The notes: a model not told the origin generated them from the letters alone. A stretch of 64,000 nucleotides of DNA from CAVSMC01 sp963728935 (GCA_963728935.1 CAVSMC010000001.1:2046001-2110000); one strand, 5' to 3'. Positions 34,034 through 43,749 are shown, counted from the stretch's first letter. Numbers and translations: made by a program.

Positions 34034-36460
34034 CTACACCATCGGCGGGTCCGTCTCGCGCTCGAAATGCCGATGCCGCGCGATCGCGGCGACAAACGCA
34101 TCGAGCGCGGAGCTGGCTTCCGCCGAGTCGGCGAACACCAAACCCGGATCCGATTCACCGTCCGGCAGCGTCTTCGGCACGCCCGCGTTCTCGACGAGAT
34201 CTTCGGCGGCGCCGACGGCGAAGATCGGCTTGCAGTGCCGGTACTGATCCTTGATGAACTCCATTGCGAAGCCGATGTTGCCGAGCGCTTCGTTCGCTTT
34301 CGCACCGCCCGGCAATGCAAGCGCATCGAAGAGCACCGACGGCGCTGCTTCCAGCGTGACGTCGACCTCGAGCTCCTCGCCCTGCGACGTCACGACTGAA
34401 CCCAGACGCGGGCCGACGAAACGCGGCGTCGCGCCTTGCTCGGCGAGCGCGGCCTGAATGCGCTTGGCGTTGTCGCCGTCGATGCCGTCGGCGACGATGA
34501 TCGCCACACGTCGCGTCCGAATGCCGATTTCTCCCGGGCGCGCGAACAACGAGAGTGCGCCGGACACCGTCACCTCAGGCTTGCGCACTTTCGACAGCGC
34601 CTTCGGAAGCGGCGGCGGAACGTCGATGCCGAGGCCCTGCGCCACTGCGGCCGCAAGCTCGTCGGCGACGTTCGCCATCATCGCGACGACGCGCTCGCGC
34701 ACGGCCGGCGTTTGCACGCGCGTCAGCTCGAAGCGGAACGCGCGCACGATATGCGCCTTCTCGACCGGCGTCTGACTGTTCCAGAACAACGTCGCTTGCG
34801 TGTAGTGATCGGCAAAGAGCTCCGGCTTGCCGCGTACCTTGTCCTCGCGCATCGGCTGCGCAAACGACGTGAAGCCCGACATGCCGGCCTGGAACGGACA
34901 ACCGCCGCCGAGCGAGTTCGGTTCGTACGCGACACGGCCGCGCGGGATTGCCTGCCGATGCATGCCGTCGCGCTGGTTGTTGTGGACCTGCGCGACCGGC
35001 GCGTTGATCGGAATCTCGTGAAAGTTGGGTCCGCCGAGTCGGGAAATCTGCGTGTCGACGTACGAATGGATGCGGCCGGCGAGCAGCGGATCGTTGCTGA
35101 AGTCGATGCCTGGCACGATGTGCGCCGTGCAGAACGCGACCTGCTCGGTTTCGGAGAAGAAGTTGTCGGGGTTTCGGTTGAGCACGAGCCGGCCCACCGG
35201 CTTTAGCGGAACGAGCTCCTCGGGAACGATCTTCGTTGCATCGAGCACGTCGAAGCTGAATCGCTCTGCTTCCTGCTCGCCGAACACCTGCAGACCCAGC
35301 TCGTACTGCGGATAGTCGCCCGCTTCGATCGCTTCCCATAGATCGCGGCGGTGAAAATCCGGATCCGCGCCGGATATCTTGACGGCCTCGTCCCATGCGA
35401 GCGAGTGCGTTCCGGCGAGCGGTCGCCAGTGGAATTTGACGAAGCGCGACTCGCCGTCGGCGTTGACGAGGCGAAACGTGTGCACGCCGAACCCCTGCAT
35501 CATCCGGTAGCTGCGCGGAATCGCGCGGTCGGACATCGCCCACATCAGCATGTGCATCGATTCGGGCATCAGCGAGACGAAATCCCAGAACGTGTCGTGC
35601 GCGGTGGCCGCTTGCGGCATTGCGAAGTGCTGCTCGGGCTTCGCCGCGTGAATGAGGTCCGGGAACTTCATCGCGTCCTGGATGAAGAAGACCGGTATGT
35701 TGTTGCCGACGAGGTCCCAGTTGCCCTCGTCGGTATAGAACTTGACGGCGAATCCGCGGACATCGCGCGCGGTGTCGGTCGAGCCGCGTTCTCCGACGAC
35801 CGTCGAGAAGCGAACGAACACGGGCGTGCGCTTGCCCGCTGCGGCGAAGATCGACGCGCGCGTGATCTTCGCGAGCGACTCGTAGCATTCGAAGTAGCCG
35901 TGAGCGCCCGACCCGCGAGCGTGGACGATGCGCTCGGGAATGCGCTCATGATCGAAGTGCGTGATCTTCTCGCGTAGGATGAAATCTTCGAGCAGCGTCG
36001 GGCCGCGCAGCCCCGCCTTGAGCGAATTCTGGTTGTCGGCGATCGGCACGCCCTGATTGGTCGTCAGCACCCGGCTCGTCGAATCGACGCGGACGCGATC
36101 GAGCGGACCGTTGCTTGGATTGATGCCGAGTCGCGGTTGGCCGTCGCCTGTCTTGTCCGAGGCGTTGCGCTCCGTTAGCGTGCTGCCGGTCGCGATCGGA
36201 TTCGCCTGAACGGTTTGCCCCGCGGGCGGCGTCGTCGCGGCTTTTCCGTGCTCGGCCGGCTTGGCGGCGTTGTGCGGCATCGCCGCGGCGAGCGCCTGCG
36301 TCGCTTCGAGCTTGGCGGTCAGCGCATCGGCGTCTTTGCCTGCGCCGCGCAGGTTCGCCGGACCGCTTATCGTCGCGCGCGAACGCACCGTACGCTTTTC
36401 GACGGTCTTCTTGATCGTGGGACGTTTCGGCGCAGGACGGCGCGATTTCGAAGCGAGCAT
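34034..36460 (-). CDS. katE: Catalase HPII, large-subunit clade
   Basis: Heme catalase of 808 residues. A lysine/alanine/proline-rich N-terminal extension of about 150 residues precedes the core. The active-site His is H180 in RIPERIVHARGSGAHGYFE, the heme Tyr region reads RIHSYVDTQISRLGGPNF, and the C-terminal DJ-1/PfpI-like flavodoxin domain starts near residue 655 (RRVAIIVADGIDGDNAKRI). AGGAG lies seven bases before the ATG. Such catalases are usually stationary-phase controlled; an AATAAT -10-like box at 36491-36486 is compatible with that. Confidence 0.95.
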   Translation of the reverse strand: MLASKSRRPAPKRPTIKKTVEKRTVRSRATISGPANLRGAGKDADALTAKLEATQALAAAMPHNAAKPAEHGKAATTPPAGQTVQANPIATGSTLTERNASDKTGDGQPRLGINPSNGPLDRVRVDSTSRVLTTNQGVPIADNQNSLKAGLRGPTLLEDFILREKITHFDHERIPERIVHARGSGAHGYFECYESLAKITRASIFAAAGKRTPVFVRFSTVVGERGSTDTARDVRGFAVKFYTDEGNWDLVGNNIPVFFIQDAMKFPDLIHAAKPEQHFAMPQAATAHDTFWDFVSLMPESMHMLMWAMSDRAIPRSYRMMQGFGVHTFRLVNADGESRFVKFHWRPLAGTHSLAWDEAVKISGADPDFHRRDLWEAIEAGDYPQYELGLQVFGEQEAERFSFDVLDATKIVPEELVPLKPVGRLVLNRNPDNFFSETEQVAFCTAHIVPGIDFSNDPLLAGRIHSYVDTQISRLGGPNFHEIPINAPVAQVHNNQRDGMHRQAIPRGRVAYEPNSLGGGCPFQAGMSGFTSFAQPMREDKVRGKPELFADHYTQATLFWNSQTPVEKAHIVRAFRFELTRVQTPAVRERVVAMMANVADELAAAVAQGLGIDVPPPLPKALSKVRKPEVTVSGALSLFARPGEIGIRTRRVAIIVADGIDGDNAKRIQAALAEQGATPRFVGPRLGSVVTSQGEELEVDVTLEAAPSVLFDALALPGGAKANEALGNIGFAMEFIKDQYRHCKPIFAVGAAEDLVENAGVPKTLPDGESDPGLVFADSAEASSALDAFVAAIARHRHFERETDPPMV

Positions 36461-36801
36461 CGATCAACTCCTAAGATCATCATCGATTATTCGTGTTGGA
36501 ACGTTGCGTGATCGTGCGCTTCGCTGCCATCGAACCGCTGCATCGCAAGCAACCGTTACAGACCGATTTGAACATCATGCTAAGACGCCATTGCGTAGCG
36601 CCCTCGTGACGCCCGTGCGCAACGTGAAGATCTGCGCGGCCCGCCACGGGAGGCCCGCACGTCCAGCAATAATCGAACCAGTACACTCGGGGGCGGATCG
36701 GCGGTCGACTGCGCGAGCGGCCGTTCCGCTGGCGCGGATTTCGCTCCGTCGAAGCACCACGGGCACGAAGCGCCCGCCAACGGGCGCGGCGTCGCGCACC
36801 G
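36461..36801. other. Divergent intergenic region katE / exported protein
   Basis: A 341-base gap between two divergent genes. No supported gene, tRNA or repeat was seen in it. The katE side is relatively AT-rich (36470-36500) and should contain the katE promoter. The other side is GC-rich, and the downstream gene has no obvious ribosome binding site. Confidence 0.5.
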
Positions 36802-38460
36802 ATGTCAACTCTTACAAGAATCGTTGTCCTCGTTACACTCTTCGTGTCGGCCTCGATCGCCGGCGCGGCGCCGGAAAAGCGCACCGTCTGCACGATCACC
36901 GTCAACTCGGCCGACGAAAAGGAGGCGATGCGCCGCCGACTTCCGGAGCGCGACTTCCGCTTCGTCGAGCTGGTCGAGAACGGGCGCGCGGACTGGCTCG
37001 CCACCGCGTGCCGGCAGCAGGTTCGCTGCGACGTGCTCGTCGTATCGGGCCATTTCAACGGCACCGACTTCTACACGACGCGCCTCGACGTCAACGATCA
37101 CCTGCCGGTGGCCGAGATGGAACGCGCGTCGTGCAGCGCGTCGTGCCCGGGATTGTTCTCGCAGTTGAAAGAGGTCTATCTGTTCGGCTGCAACAGTCTG
37201 AACGCGGAAGCCGCGACGAGTCCCGCCGGTGAAATCGAGCGCAGCCTCGTGCGCACCGGCCGCTCGCCGTCCGACGCCGCGCGTGTCGCGCGCGAGCTCG
37301 GCGCACGCCATGCCGAGAGCAATCGCGACATCATGCGGCGCATCTTCGTCAATGTCCCCGTGATCTACGGGTTCTCGTCGGCGGCGCCGCTCGGGCCATT
37401 GTCGGCGTCGCTGCTCAATCGATCGTTCCAGTCGGGTGCCGGCGCGGAGCTGTTCAGCGGGCGCGTGAACCGGCCGTTGCTGTCGACGTTCGCGGCGAAC
37501 TCGATGACGGCGGTCGCGGGGTCGACCGCCTCCGATGCGCGCGCCGCCTACCGCGGCGAGGTGTGCCGCTTCGTCGATGATCGGCTGCCGGCCGCGCAGA
37601 AGCTCGCCTTCATCCGACAAGTTCTCGATCGCGAGACCGGTGACGCCCGGATGTTCTTCGATCGGATCGAGACGTTCCTCGCGTCGCTGTCCGACGGCGA
37701 CAAGCAGGATCCGTCCTACACGCAGGCGATGGAGGGCATTGCCGGCGATCGTACCGCGCGCGAGCGCTTCCTCGATCTCGCGCATGGCGCCGAGCAGCCG
37801 TCGGTCCGTGCGCGAATGATCGACGTCGCGCAAACGCTTCGATGGCTGTCGCCGGACGAGCATCGAAACGAGATCGTCGGCCTGATGGGCGAGCTGCTCG
37901 CGCGGACGCCGATGAGCGGCTCCGACGTCGATCTGATCTGCGCGCGCAACAGCAATCACGCTTACGACGCCGAGCGCGAATCGATGCAGCGCGCGCTCGC
38001 CGTGTCGGACCGCGTCGATCGGGCGGCCGCGCTCGCGTGCCTCGGCAGCGTCGACGATCACGAGCGAATGTTGAACGCGCTCACCAGTGCGAACGAAGCA
38101 GACGTGAGAATGGCCGAGATCTATTTCTACCACCGGCCGATCACCGACACGAACGAGCTTCGGACCGTTGCCGCCGGTATCGCGGCGATGACGCGGCCCG
38201 ATGCGCAGGTGCGCGCGCTCGACACGCTCGCGCGATTGCACTTGTCGGACGCCGACGCGATCGCCGAGCTGACGAATCTCTTCGCGCGCGCTGCATCGAT
38301 CAACGTTCAGCGGGCGATCGCCGGCATCCTGATTCGTGCCGACTATCGGTCGATCGCTTCTACGGAGCTGGTCAACCTCTTTCGCGACCATCGGCTGAAA
38401 TCGCCGGACGGTCACGACATGATCGACATCCTGATACGGCGGATGCAGTCGTCGTCGTGA
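36802..38460 (+). CDS. Unrecognised exported protein with possible His/Cys caspase-like dyad
   Basis: A 552-residue protein with a signal peptide ending SASIAGAAP. I do not recognise a named family. The N-terminal half has two hydrophobic strands ending in candidate catalytic residues: CDVLVVSGHFNG (H84) and LKEVYLFGCNSLN (C130), a spacing and context reminiscent of clan CD peptidases (caspase, CHAT, gingipain). The C-terminal half (about 320-550) is helical and HEAT-like (TRPDAQVRALDTLARLHL). It is predicted periplasmic. Apart from flanking genes on the other strand it stands alone. Confidence 0.75.
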   Translation: MSTLTRIVVLVTLFVSASIAGAAPEKRTVCTITVNSADEKEAMRRRLPERDFRFVELVENGRADWLATACRQQVRCDVLVVSGHFNGTDFYTTRLDVNDHLPVAEMERASCSASCPGLFSQLKEVYLFGCNSLNAEAATSPAGEIERSLVRTGRSPSDAARVARELGARHAESNRDIMRRIFVNVPVIYGFSSAAPLGPLSASLLNRSFQSGAGAELFSGRVNRPLLSTFAANSMTAVAGSTASDARAAYRGEVCRFVDDRLPAAQKLAFIRQVLDRETGDARMFFDRIETFLASLSDGDKQDPSYTQAMEGIAGDRTARERFLDLAHGAEQPSVRARMIDVAQTLRWLSPDEHRNEIVGLMGELLARTPMSGSDVDLICARNSNHAYDAERESMQRALAVSDRVDRAAALACLGSVDDHERMLNALTSANEADVRMAEIYFYHRPITDTNELRTVAAGIAAMTRPDAQVRALDTLARLHLSDADAIAELTNLFARAASINVQRAIAGILIRADYRSIASTELVNLFRDHRLKSPDGHDMIDILIRRMQSSS

Positions 38461-38488
38461 TCAGGCCACTTGCGAATCGAGTCGTACG

Positions 38489-39628
38489 CTAGACTCCGCC
38501 GAGCGCGATGTCGACGCTCATCTCGTTCGCGAGCGCATCGAGCGCGCGCCGGAGCTCGTCGTTCGGAAGCGTTTCGGGTACGACCAGGTGCGCTTTGACG
38601 TTGAACCGGTGCGGCATGCCGCTCGCGCCGTCGATGATCTCGCTTTGCATCTCTTCGATGCTGACGCCGCGTTCGGCGAGCAAGCGCGACAAGTCGCGCA
38701 CGATGCCCGGTCGGTCGGGACCGACGAGATCGAGCGTGACGACGCGTCGTCCCGCTGGCGCCGCCGGCGCTTCGCTCTTTTCGATCACGACGCGCACGCC
38801 CGACGACTCGAGCGAACGGAGCGCATCCGCCAGCGCATCCGCATTCTCGGCGGGCACCTGGAAATGCACGATGCCGGCAAACTCGCCGGCGAGCGTTTCC
38901 ATCCGGCTCCCCGCCCAATTCGCGCCGTAATTGCGGCCGCGATCGGACAACAGACTGACGAGACCCGGCCGATCGTGACCGAAAGCCGTCACGACGAGCG
39001 AGGTGACCGCCGCATCGGGCTTGCTCGTGAGCGAAACGGTGCTGCGGATCTTCGGCGCTTTGGTCGCGAAGCGCTCGTCCTGCTTGTGCGCCGGAAGACT
39101 TCCGTGCATCGCGGCATGCCGTACGACGCGCGCGAGGAGCTCGAGTCCCATCGGAGAGAGCGCGCGTTCCCATAGCTCGCGCGCCGTCTCACCTTTGGCG
39201 ACGAAGCACCACTCCTGCGCGGCGACGGCGCCGGCATCCCAGCCGTCGGCGAGGTGATAGACGCTTCCGCCAGCGATCGGATCGCCGGACAGAATCGTCC
39301 ATTCGACGGCGGCGATGCCGCGATGACGCGGCAGCAGCGACGGGTGATAACCGATGCCGCCAAGGCGCGAGCGCGCCAACGCTTCATTGCTCACGCGCGC
39401 GTGCGTGTGCGCGGCTACGATCAAATCGGTTCCGTCGGCAATCGCGCCCGGCGGGACGATCTTCGGGTCTTCGAGCACGTGCACCGGCACACAGGCGGCC
39501 TCCGCCGCGATCGCGAGCCGATCGTCGATCGCCGGCGCGACGACGCACCCGATGTCGACGTTGTCCTTGCGTAACGCTTCGAACACCATCGCGCCGAAAT
39601 AGCGCGATCCGACTAGCGTGACCTTCAT
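38489..39628 (-). CDS. Formyl-THF hydrolase-like domain fused to two ACT domains
   Basis: A 379-residue fusion. Residues 1-200 resemble formyltransferases, closest by eye to the hydrolase domain of 10-formyl-THF dehydrogenase: IGYHPSLLPRHRG (H95) and ADGWDAGAVAAQEW (D131) match its YHPSLLPRHRG and DGLDTG motifs. Residues about 209-283 and 296-375 are tandem ACT domains, with AFGHDRPGLVSLLSDRG and LVGPDRPGIVRDLSRLL, as in GcvR-like regulators. The order is the reverse of PurU, which has ACT first. The likely role is an amino-acid- (glycine/serine?) sensing one-carbon enzyme, by inference. It is coupled to the ClpX-like gene by a four-base overlap. Confidence 0.8.
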   Translation of the reverse strand: MKVTLVGSRYFGAMVFEALRKDNVDIGCVVAPAIDDRLAIAAEAACVPVHVLEDPKIVPPGAIADGTDLIVAAHTHARVSNEALARSRLGGIGYHPSLLPRHRGIAAVEWTILSGDPIAGGSVYHLADGWDAGAVAAQEWCFVAKGETARELWERALSPMGLELLARVVRHAAMHGSLPAHKQDERFATKAPKIRSTVSLTSKPDAAVTSLVVTAFGHDRPGLVSLLSDRGRNYGANWAGSRMETLAGEFAGIVHFQVPAENADALADALRSLESSGVRVVIEKSEAPAAPAGRRVVTLDLVGPDRPGIVRDLSRLLAERGVSIEEMQSEIIDGASGMPHRFNVKAHLVVPETLPNDELRRALDALANEMSVDIALGGV

Positions 39629-40659
39629 GTCGCGTCCCGCTCGATTCTCATGTACGTCGGGTCGCTGAACAGCGAGGCGACGACGACCTTCTTGATCTCG
39701 GGCGTATCCGGAACGATGTAGAGGATCGGCGTGATCAGCTCCTCGAAGATGCCGCGCAGGCTTCGCGCGCCCGTCTTGTATTCTTCGGCGAGCTCCGCGA
39801 TCTGCTCGAAGACCCGCCGCTCGACGACGAGCTCGACGCCTTCGGTTGCGAAGATCTGGCGGAACTGCTCGTAGATCGAGTTGCGCGGCTCGGTCATGAT
39901 CCTCACCAGCGACTCGCGCGACAGATCGTGGAAGCGCGCGACTACCGGAAGCCGCCCGGTGAATTCCGGTATCAGGCCGAACGTGAAAAGGTCGGTCGGC
40001 TTCACGCGCGTGTTGAGCCGGTTGAGGATGCGCTGACTGTCGGCCTGGCTGGTCGCGATGAAGCCGAAGCTGTGCGTCTGCGACATGATATCGTCGATGC
40101 CGACGAACGCGCCGCCGCAGATGAACAGGATATTGGTCGTATCGATGTAGCGACCCGTTCCGATCTTGACCGGCGCGCCCTCCATGATCTTGAGCAGCGC
40201 GTGCTGAACGCTCTCGCCCGACACGCCGCCCGGTTTCGCGTTATTCGCCTTGAGCTTGTCGATCTCGTCGATGAACACGATGCCGTTCTGCGCGCGGGCG
40301 ATGTCGCCGTCCGCCTTGTCGACGAGCCGCTGCAGGATCGCGTCGATCTCCTCGTTCACGTAGCGCGTCTGCGCGAGCGACGTTGCCTCGGCTGTGACGA
40401 ACGGAACCGAGAGCCCGTGCGACAGCGTCTCGCACATCAGCGTCTTGCCGGTTCCCGACGGTCCGATCAGCAGCAGGTTGCTCTTGACGATCGGCGCGTT
40501 GTCGCCGTGCGATTTCGCGACCTTGCGGTAGTGCGAGTAGACGGCGACGGCGACCGTCTTCTTCGCCTCGTCCTGGCCGATCACGTACTGGTCGAGATAG
40601 TGGACGATGGAGCTCGGCTTCATCGTCGTGTCGTGCAACGCCGTGTCCGTTCGCGTCAT
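39625..40659 (-). CDS. ClpX-like AAA+ ATPase lacking the zinc-binding domain
   Basis: AAA+ protein of 344 residues. Walker A GPSGTGKT (66-73), Walker B GIVFIDEID (126-134), sensor 2 GARSLRG (297-303) and the ILFICGGAF segment align with ClpX. Differences from ClpX: no N-terminal zinc domain; the pore loop GYVG is RYVN (99-102); the RKH loop region is shortened (KIGTGRYIDT); and the ClpP-docking IGF loop reads FGF (198-200). It is therefore a paralogue, probably an unfoldase with altered substrate or peptidase partners. It lies four bases after hemG. Confidence 0.88.
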   Translation of the reverse strand: MTRTDTALHDTTMKPSSIVHYLDQYVIGQDEAKKTVAVAVYSHYRKVAKSHGDNAPIVKSNLLLIGPSGTGKTLMCETLSHGLSVPFVTAEATSLAQTRYVNEEIDAILQRLVDKADGDIARAQNGIVFIDEIDKLKANNAKPGGVSGESVQHALLKIMEGAPVKIGTGRYIDTTNILFICGGAFVGIDDIMSQTHSFGFIATSQADSQRILNRLNTRVKPTDLFTFGLIPEFTGRLPVVARFHDLSRESLVRIMTEPRNSIYEQFRQIFATEGVELVVERRVFEQIAELAEEYKTGARSLRGIFEELITPILYIVPDTPEIKKVVVASLFSDPTYMRIERDAT

Positions 40660-40663
40660 TCGT

Positions 40664-42058
40664 TCAGCGTCCGCAGGTGAGGAAGGTGTGCAGCGCGTCG
40701 GCCGCCGTGTGCGCCGACTTGATGCAATCGCCGACCGAGACGCCGCCGCGATAATTTGCGCAGAAGCGCAGGCCGGGCAATGCGACTTCTGCCGTCTCGA
40801 CCGACTGCAGCCGCTGCAGATGGCCCAGATCGTACTGCGGAATCGCCCGCTCCCAGCGCACGACCTCGGTCCACAGCGGCTTGGCGCTGGCGCCGACGAG
40901 AGACGCGAGCTCGGTTGCGACGAGAGCGGTCAGCTTTTCATCCGGCAAACCGACGCGATCGGGATTGCGCCGGCCGCCGACGAACGTCGTCAGCAGCACC
41001 GAATCGGCGGGCGCGCGACCGTCGAACATGCTGCTCGAGAACAACGTGCCGAGCATCGCCCGCTTTTCCTTGCGCGGTACGAGGAAGCCGAATCCGGCGA
41101 GCGGGTTTGCGACGTCGGCTCGCCGATACGCGCTCACGACGACGGCGACGGGCGCGTATTCGATCGCGGCGAGCTCGCGCGAAGCGGCGGGCGCGAGAGT
41201 CCTGACGAGCGGCGCGGCGGCGTAAGCGGGCACGGCAACAACGACGGCGCGAGCGCGGCGCGTCACGGCCTCTCCCGCGCGCATACCTTCGACGACATAA
41301 CCGCCGTTACGGGCAATGCGCTCGACGCGAACGCCGGTCGCGACGCCGCCGACGGCGTTTGCGATCGCGTCGGTCAGCGCCTGCATGCCGGGTTTGAACG
41401 AGAAGCTCTTCGCGACGTTCTTCGCTTGCTCGGGATTGTCGCGTCGCGCCTTCGCGCCGTTGATCTGGCCCTTGATCAAGCTTCCGTATTGCTGCTCGAG
41501 CGCGTGCAAGCGCGGGAAAGCCGCTGGAACCGAAATCCGCTCCGGATCACCCGCGTAGATTCCCGCGACGAAAGGGTCGATCGCGTAGTCGAGGAATTCG
41601 TCGCCGAGCCTGCGGCGGACGAAATCGGCGATCGATTCCTCGACGTGCGGAGGCGCCGCCGCGATGAACGGCTCGCGCAGCAGGCGCAGTTTCGCGCCGA
41701 GCGAGAACGCGTGCGTCGTCAGGAAGCCGCCAGGCGACGTCGGCAGCGGCTTGAGCGCGCCATCGCGGACGATGTAGCGCGTGTCGGCGACCGCATTCGC
41801 GTTCGCGCGCTCGTCCTCGACGCCGACGTCGTGAAGCAGCTCGCGAATCAGCGGCGTCGTGTCGAGCGTACTGTTCGGTCCGGTCTCGAACAGGAAGCCA
41901 TCGCGCCGGCGCGTTCCGATGACGCCGCCCGCGCTCGGCGACGCCTCGAGCACTTCGACGCTGTGGCCGCGCTTGCGCAGTCCGAACGCGGCCGCGAGGC
42001 CCGAAACGCCTGCGCCGACGACGACGACATCGGTTTGTTGTTCCGGCATGGCCGACAT
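40664..42058 (-). CDS. hemG: Protoporphyrinogen oxidase, HemY/oxygen-dependent type
   Basis: FAD enzyme oxidising protoporphyrinogen IX to protoporphyrin IX, the penultimate heme step. It has about 464 residues with the dinucleotide motif VVVVGAGVSGLAAAFGLRKR at the N-terminus, ETGPNSTLDTTPLI, and the FAD-contacting end GLRFCANYRGGVSVGDCIKS. The start is MSAMPEQQ at 42058, or MPEQQ at 42049; neither has a strong ribosome binding site. Placement beside ccm and nrf genes fits heme supply for c-type cytochromes. Confidence 0.92.
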   Translation of the reverse strand: MSAMPEQQTDVVVVGAGVSGLAAAFGLRKRGHSVEVLEASPSAGGVIGTRRRDGFLFETGPNSTLDTTPLIRELLHDVGVEDERANANAVADTRYIVRDGALKPLPTSPGGFLTTHAFSLGAKLRLLREPFIAAAPPHVEESIADFVRRRLGDEFLDYAIDPFVAGIYAGDPERISVPAAFPRLHALEQQYGSLIKGQINGAKARRDNPEQAKNVAKSFSFKPGMQALTDAIANAVGGVATGVRVERIARNGGYVVEGMRAGEAVTRRARAVVVAVPAYAAAPLVRTLAPAASRELAAIEYAPVAVVVSAYRRADVANPLAGFGFLVPRKEKRAMLGTLFSSSMFDGRAPADSVLLTTFVGGRRNPDRVGLPDEKLTALVATELASLVGASAKPLWTEVVRWERAIPQYDLGHLQRLQSVETAEVALPGLRFCANYRGGVSVGDCIKSAHTAADALHTFLTCGR

Positions 42059-42239
42059 TATGCGCGATTGGAGCCTGACGCTATTGCCGGTCGCGAAGCT
42101 GCTGCGCATCGGGCGCCATACCGCGCGAATATAGGGGCAAGCGCCGGCGGTTATGGTAAGTGCGCCGCGGCGCGCGGGCCATGCCTCGCCCGCGCGCCGC
42201 TCCCGGAAGCGCAGCGGCCGCCGCTAGCGGCCGTGCGCG

Positions 42240-43697
42240 TCAGAACCGCTGCTGCACGCCGGTCGGGTCCTTGATCTCGACGGCCGGGTTGCCCATCAGC
42301 TTCTTCTCGCCGCGGTTGTCGAGGTACTTCGCGAGCTCGAGGTCGACTTTCAGCGGCACGTCGATGCCCGCCTTCGCAAGCGCCTGCCGCAGCAAACCTT
42401 CCGCCTTGCTCGCGAACGCGACGGAGTCACCGAGCACGCGCATCGCTTCGGTCGGATTGTGGAAGCCGACCGAGTTCTCGGCGCCGATGAAGATGTTGCG
42501 GTAGAACGCCTCTTCGTAGTAGTCGCGGGCCTTATCGTACAGTGGCTGGTCGATCGCCTTGCCGTCCGCCTTCGCCTTGTTCGCGATCTCGAAGAGCTTC
42601 GCGACCGTCGCCGTCGCATACCCCGACCGGTTCATCAGCGCGAGCGTGCGTTCCTGGATCGCGACGACCTGACCCTTCAGCCATTCGGCGCCTTCCGAGT
42701 GGCATTGGACACAGCCTTTGAAGTCGTTCTTGAGCGGGCTCATCACGCGGTGGTCGGAGACCTTGTTCACGCCGACCTTCGTGTACGGCATGTGGCAGTC
42801 GCCGCACGCGGCGCCGGCCTTCCAGTGCACGCTGTTGTTCGAGAAGAGCTCGAACTCGGGATGGCGGATGAAGCCGAGCTTGAAGCCGGTGACCTTCTGC
42901 GTCCATTCGCCGTAGGCCGGGTCGCTGCGGATCTTCTTGATGACGTCCTCGATCGTGATCGCGCCCCACTTGCTGTTCTGCCACGGGAAGAACACCCCGA
43001 CCGAATGCATCTCCTTGTCCTTCGGGATGTTGTACGTCACGTGGCATTGCGCGCACACGAGGCTGCGCTTCTCCTGTCGCGTCAGCGACTCGGGCTCGCG
43101 ACCCATGTCCTTGAGCGCCGCGGTCAGCGTGAAGTCGCGCGAGATCTTGAGCGACATGTCGTTGTTGTCGTGGCAGTCGATGCACGCGACGCCGAGCGTG
43201 CGGTGCTTCTCGGGAATGAATCCGAGGACTTCCTTGTACGGCTTCGAGTAGTAGTCGATGCCCTTCGACTTCACGAGCGACGGCGCGTACGGCGTCTTGC
43301 AGCTCAGGCACACGCCGCCGGACTTCAGGCGCGACGGGTCGACGTCGAGCTGGTCGCGCACCATATACGCGTGGCCGCGCGGCTCGTTGTACTCGACGCC
43401 GAAGCCCCAGCCGTTGAACAGCAGCGCGAGATAGGGGAATTCGGAGAGCTTGTCGTACGTGACTTTGTCGGCGTCCCATCCGCGTTTGTAGACGCTCTTG
43501 CCGGCGGGTGTCGGCTCCTCGGTCTTCTTCCACAGCTCGTACTCGCTCGGATACGCCTTGCCCCAGACGGCGGGATCGATCTCGTTCGCTGGAATGGTGA
43601 CGGTCTTCACCGGCTCCGGCTTCTGCTGGCCGCAGCCGGTCAGCGCCGCGGCGAGCGCGAGCGCGCACGTCATCAACACGACATTCGCTTTGTTCAT
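42240..43697 (-). CDS. nrfA: Ammonia-forming cytochrome c552 nitrite reductase
   Basis: Periplasmic pentaheme enzyme reducing nitrite to ammonium with six electrons. It has 485 residues. Heme sites are CLSCK (the Lys-ligated active-site heme of NrfA) and four CxxCH: CIDCH, CAQCH, CGDCH and CVQCH. The N-terminus LAAALTGCGQQ looks like a lipoprotein signal with Cys at the lipobox. It lies directly downstream of nrfH and beside the ccm genes needed for its heme attachment. Confidence 0.95.
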   Translation of the reverse strand: MNKANVVLMTCALALAAALTGCGQQKPEPVKTVTIPANEIDPAVWGKAYPSEYELWKKTEEPTPAGKSVYKRGWDADKVTYDKLSEFPYLALLFNGWGFGVEYNEPRGHAYMVRDQLDVDPSRLKSGGVCLSCKTPYAPSLVKSKGIDYYSKPYKEVLGFIPEKHRTLGVACIDCHDNNDMSLKISRDFTLTAALKDMGREPESLTRQEKRSLVCAQCHVTYNIPKDKEMHSVGVFFPWQNSKWGAITIEDVIKKIRSDPAYGEWTQKVTGFKLGFIRHPEFELFSNNSVHWKAGAACGDCHMPYTKVGVNKVSDHRVMSPLKNDFKGCVQCHSEGAEWLKGQVVAIQERTLALMNRSGYATATVAKLFEIANKAKADGKAIDQPLYDKARDYYEEAFYRNIFIGAENSVGFHNPTEAMRVLGDSVAFASKAEGLLRQALAKAGIDVPLKVDLELAKYLDNRGEKKLMGNPAVEIKDPTGVQQRF

Positions 43698-43749
43698 GTA
43701 AACCTCTATCGCCTCGATATTCGTGCGATCCGTCGCGAGCTGCGACCGA

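Noticed and set aside
42059..42239. Terminator downstream of nrfA
   Set aside because: A GC-rich hairpin-like sequence (CGGCCGC/GCGGCCG) is present but no T-run follows on the minus strand.
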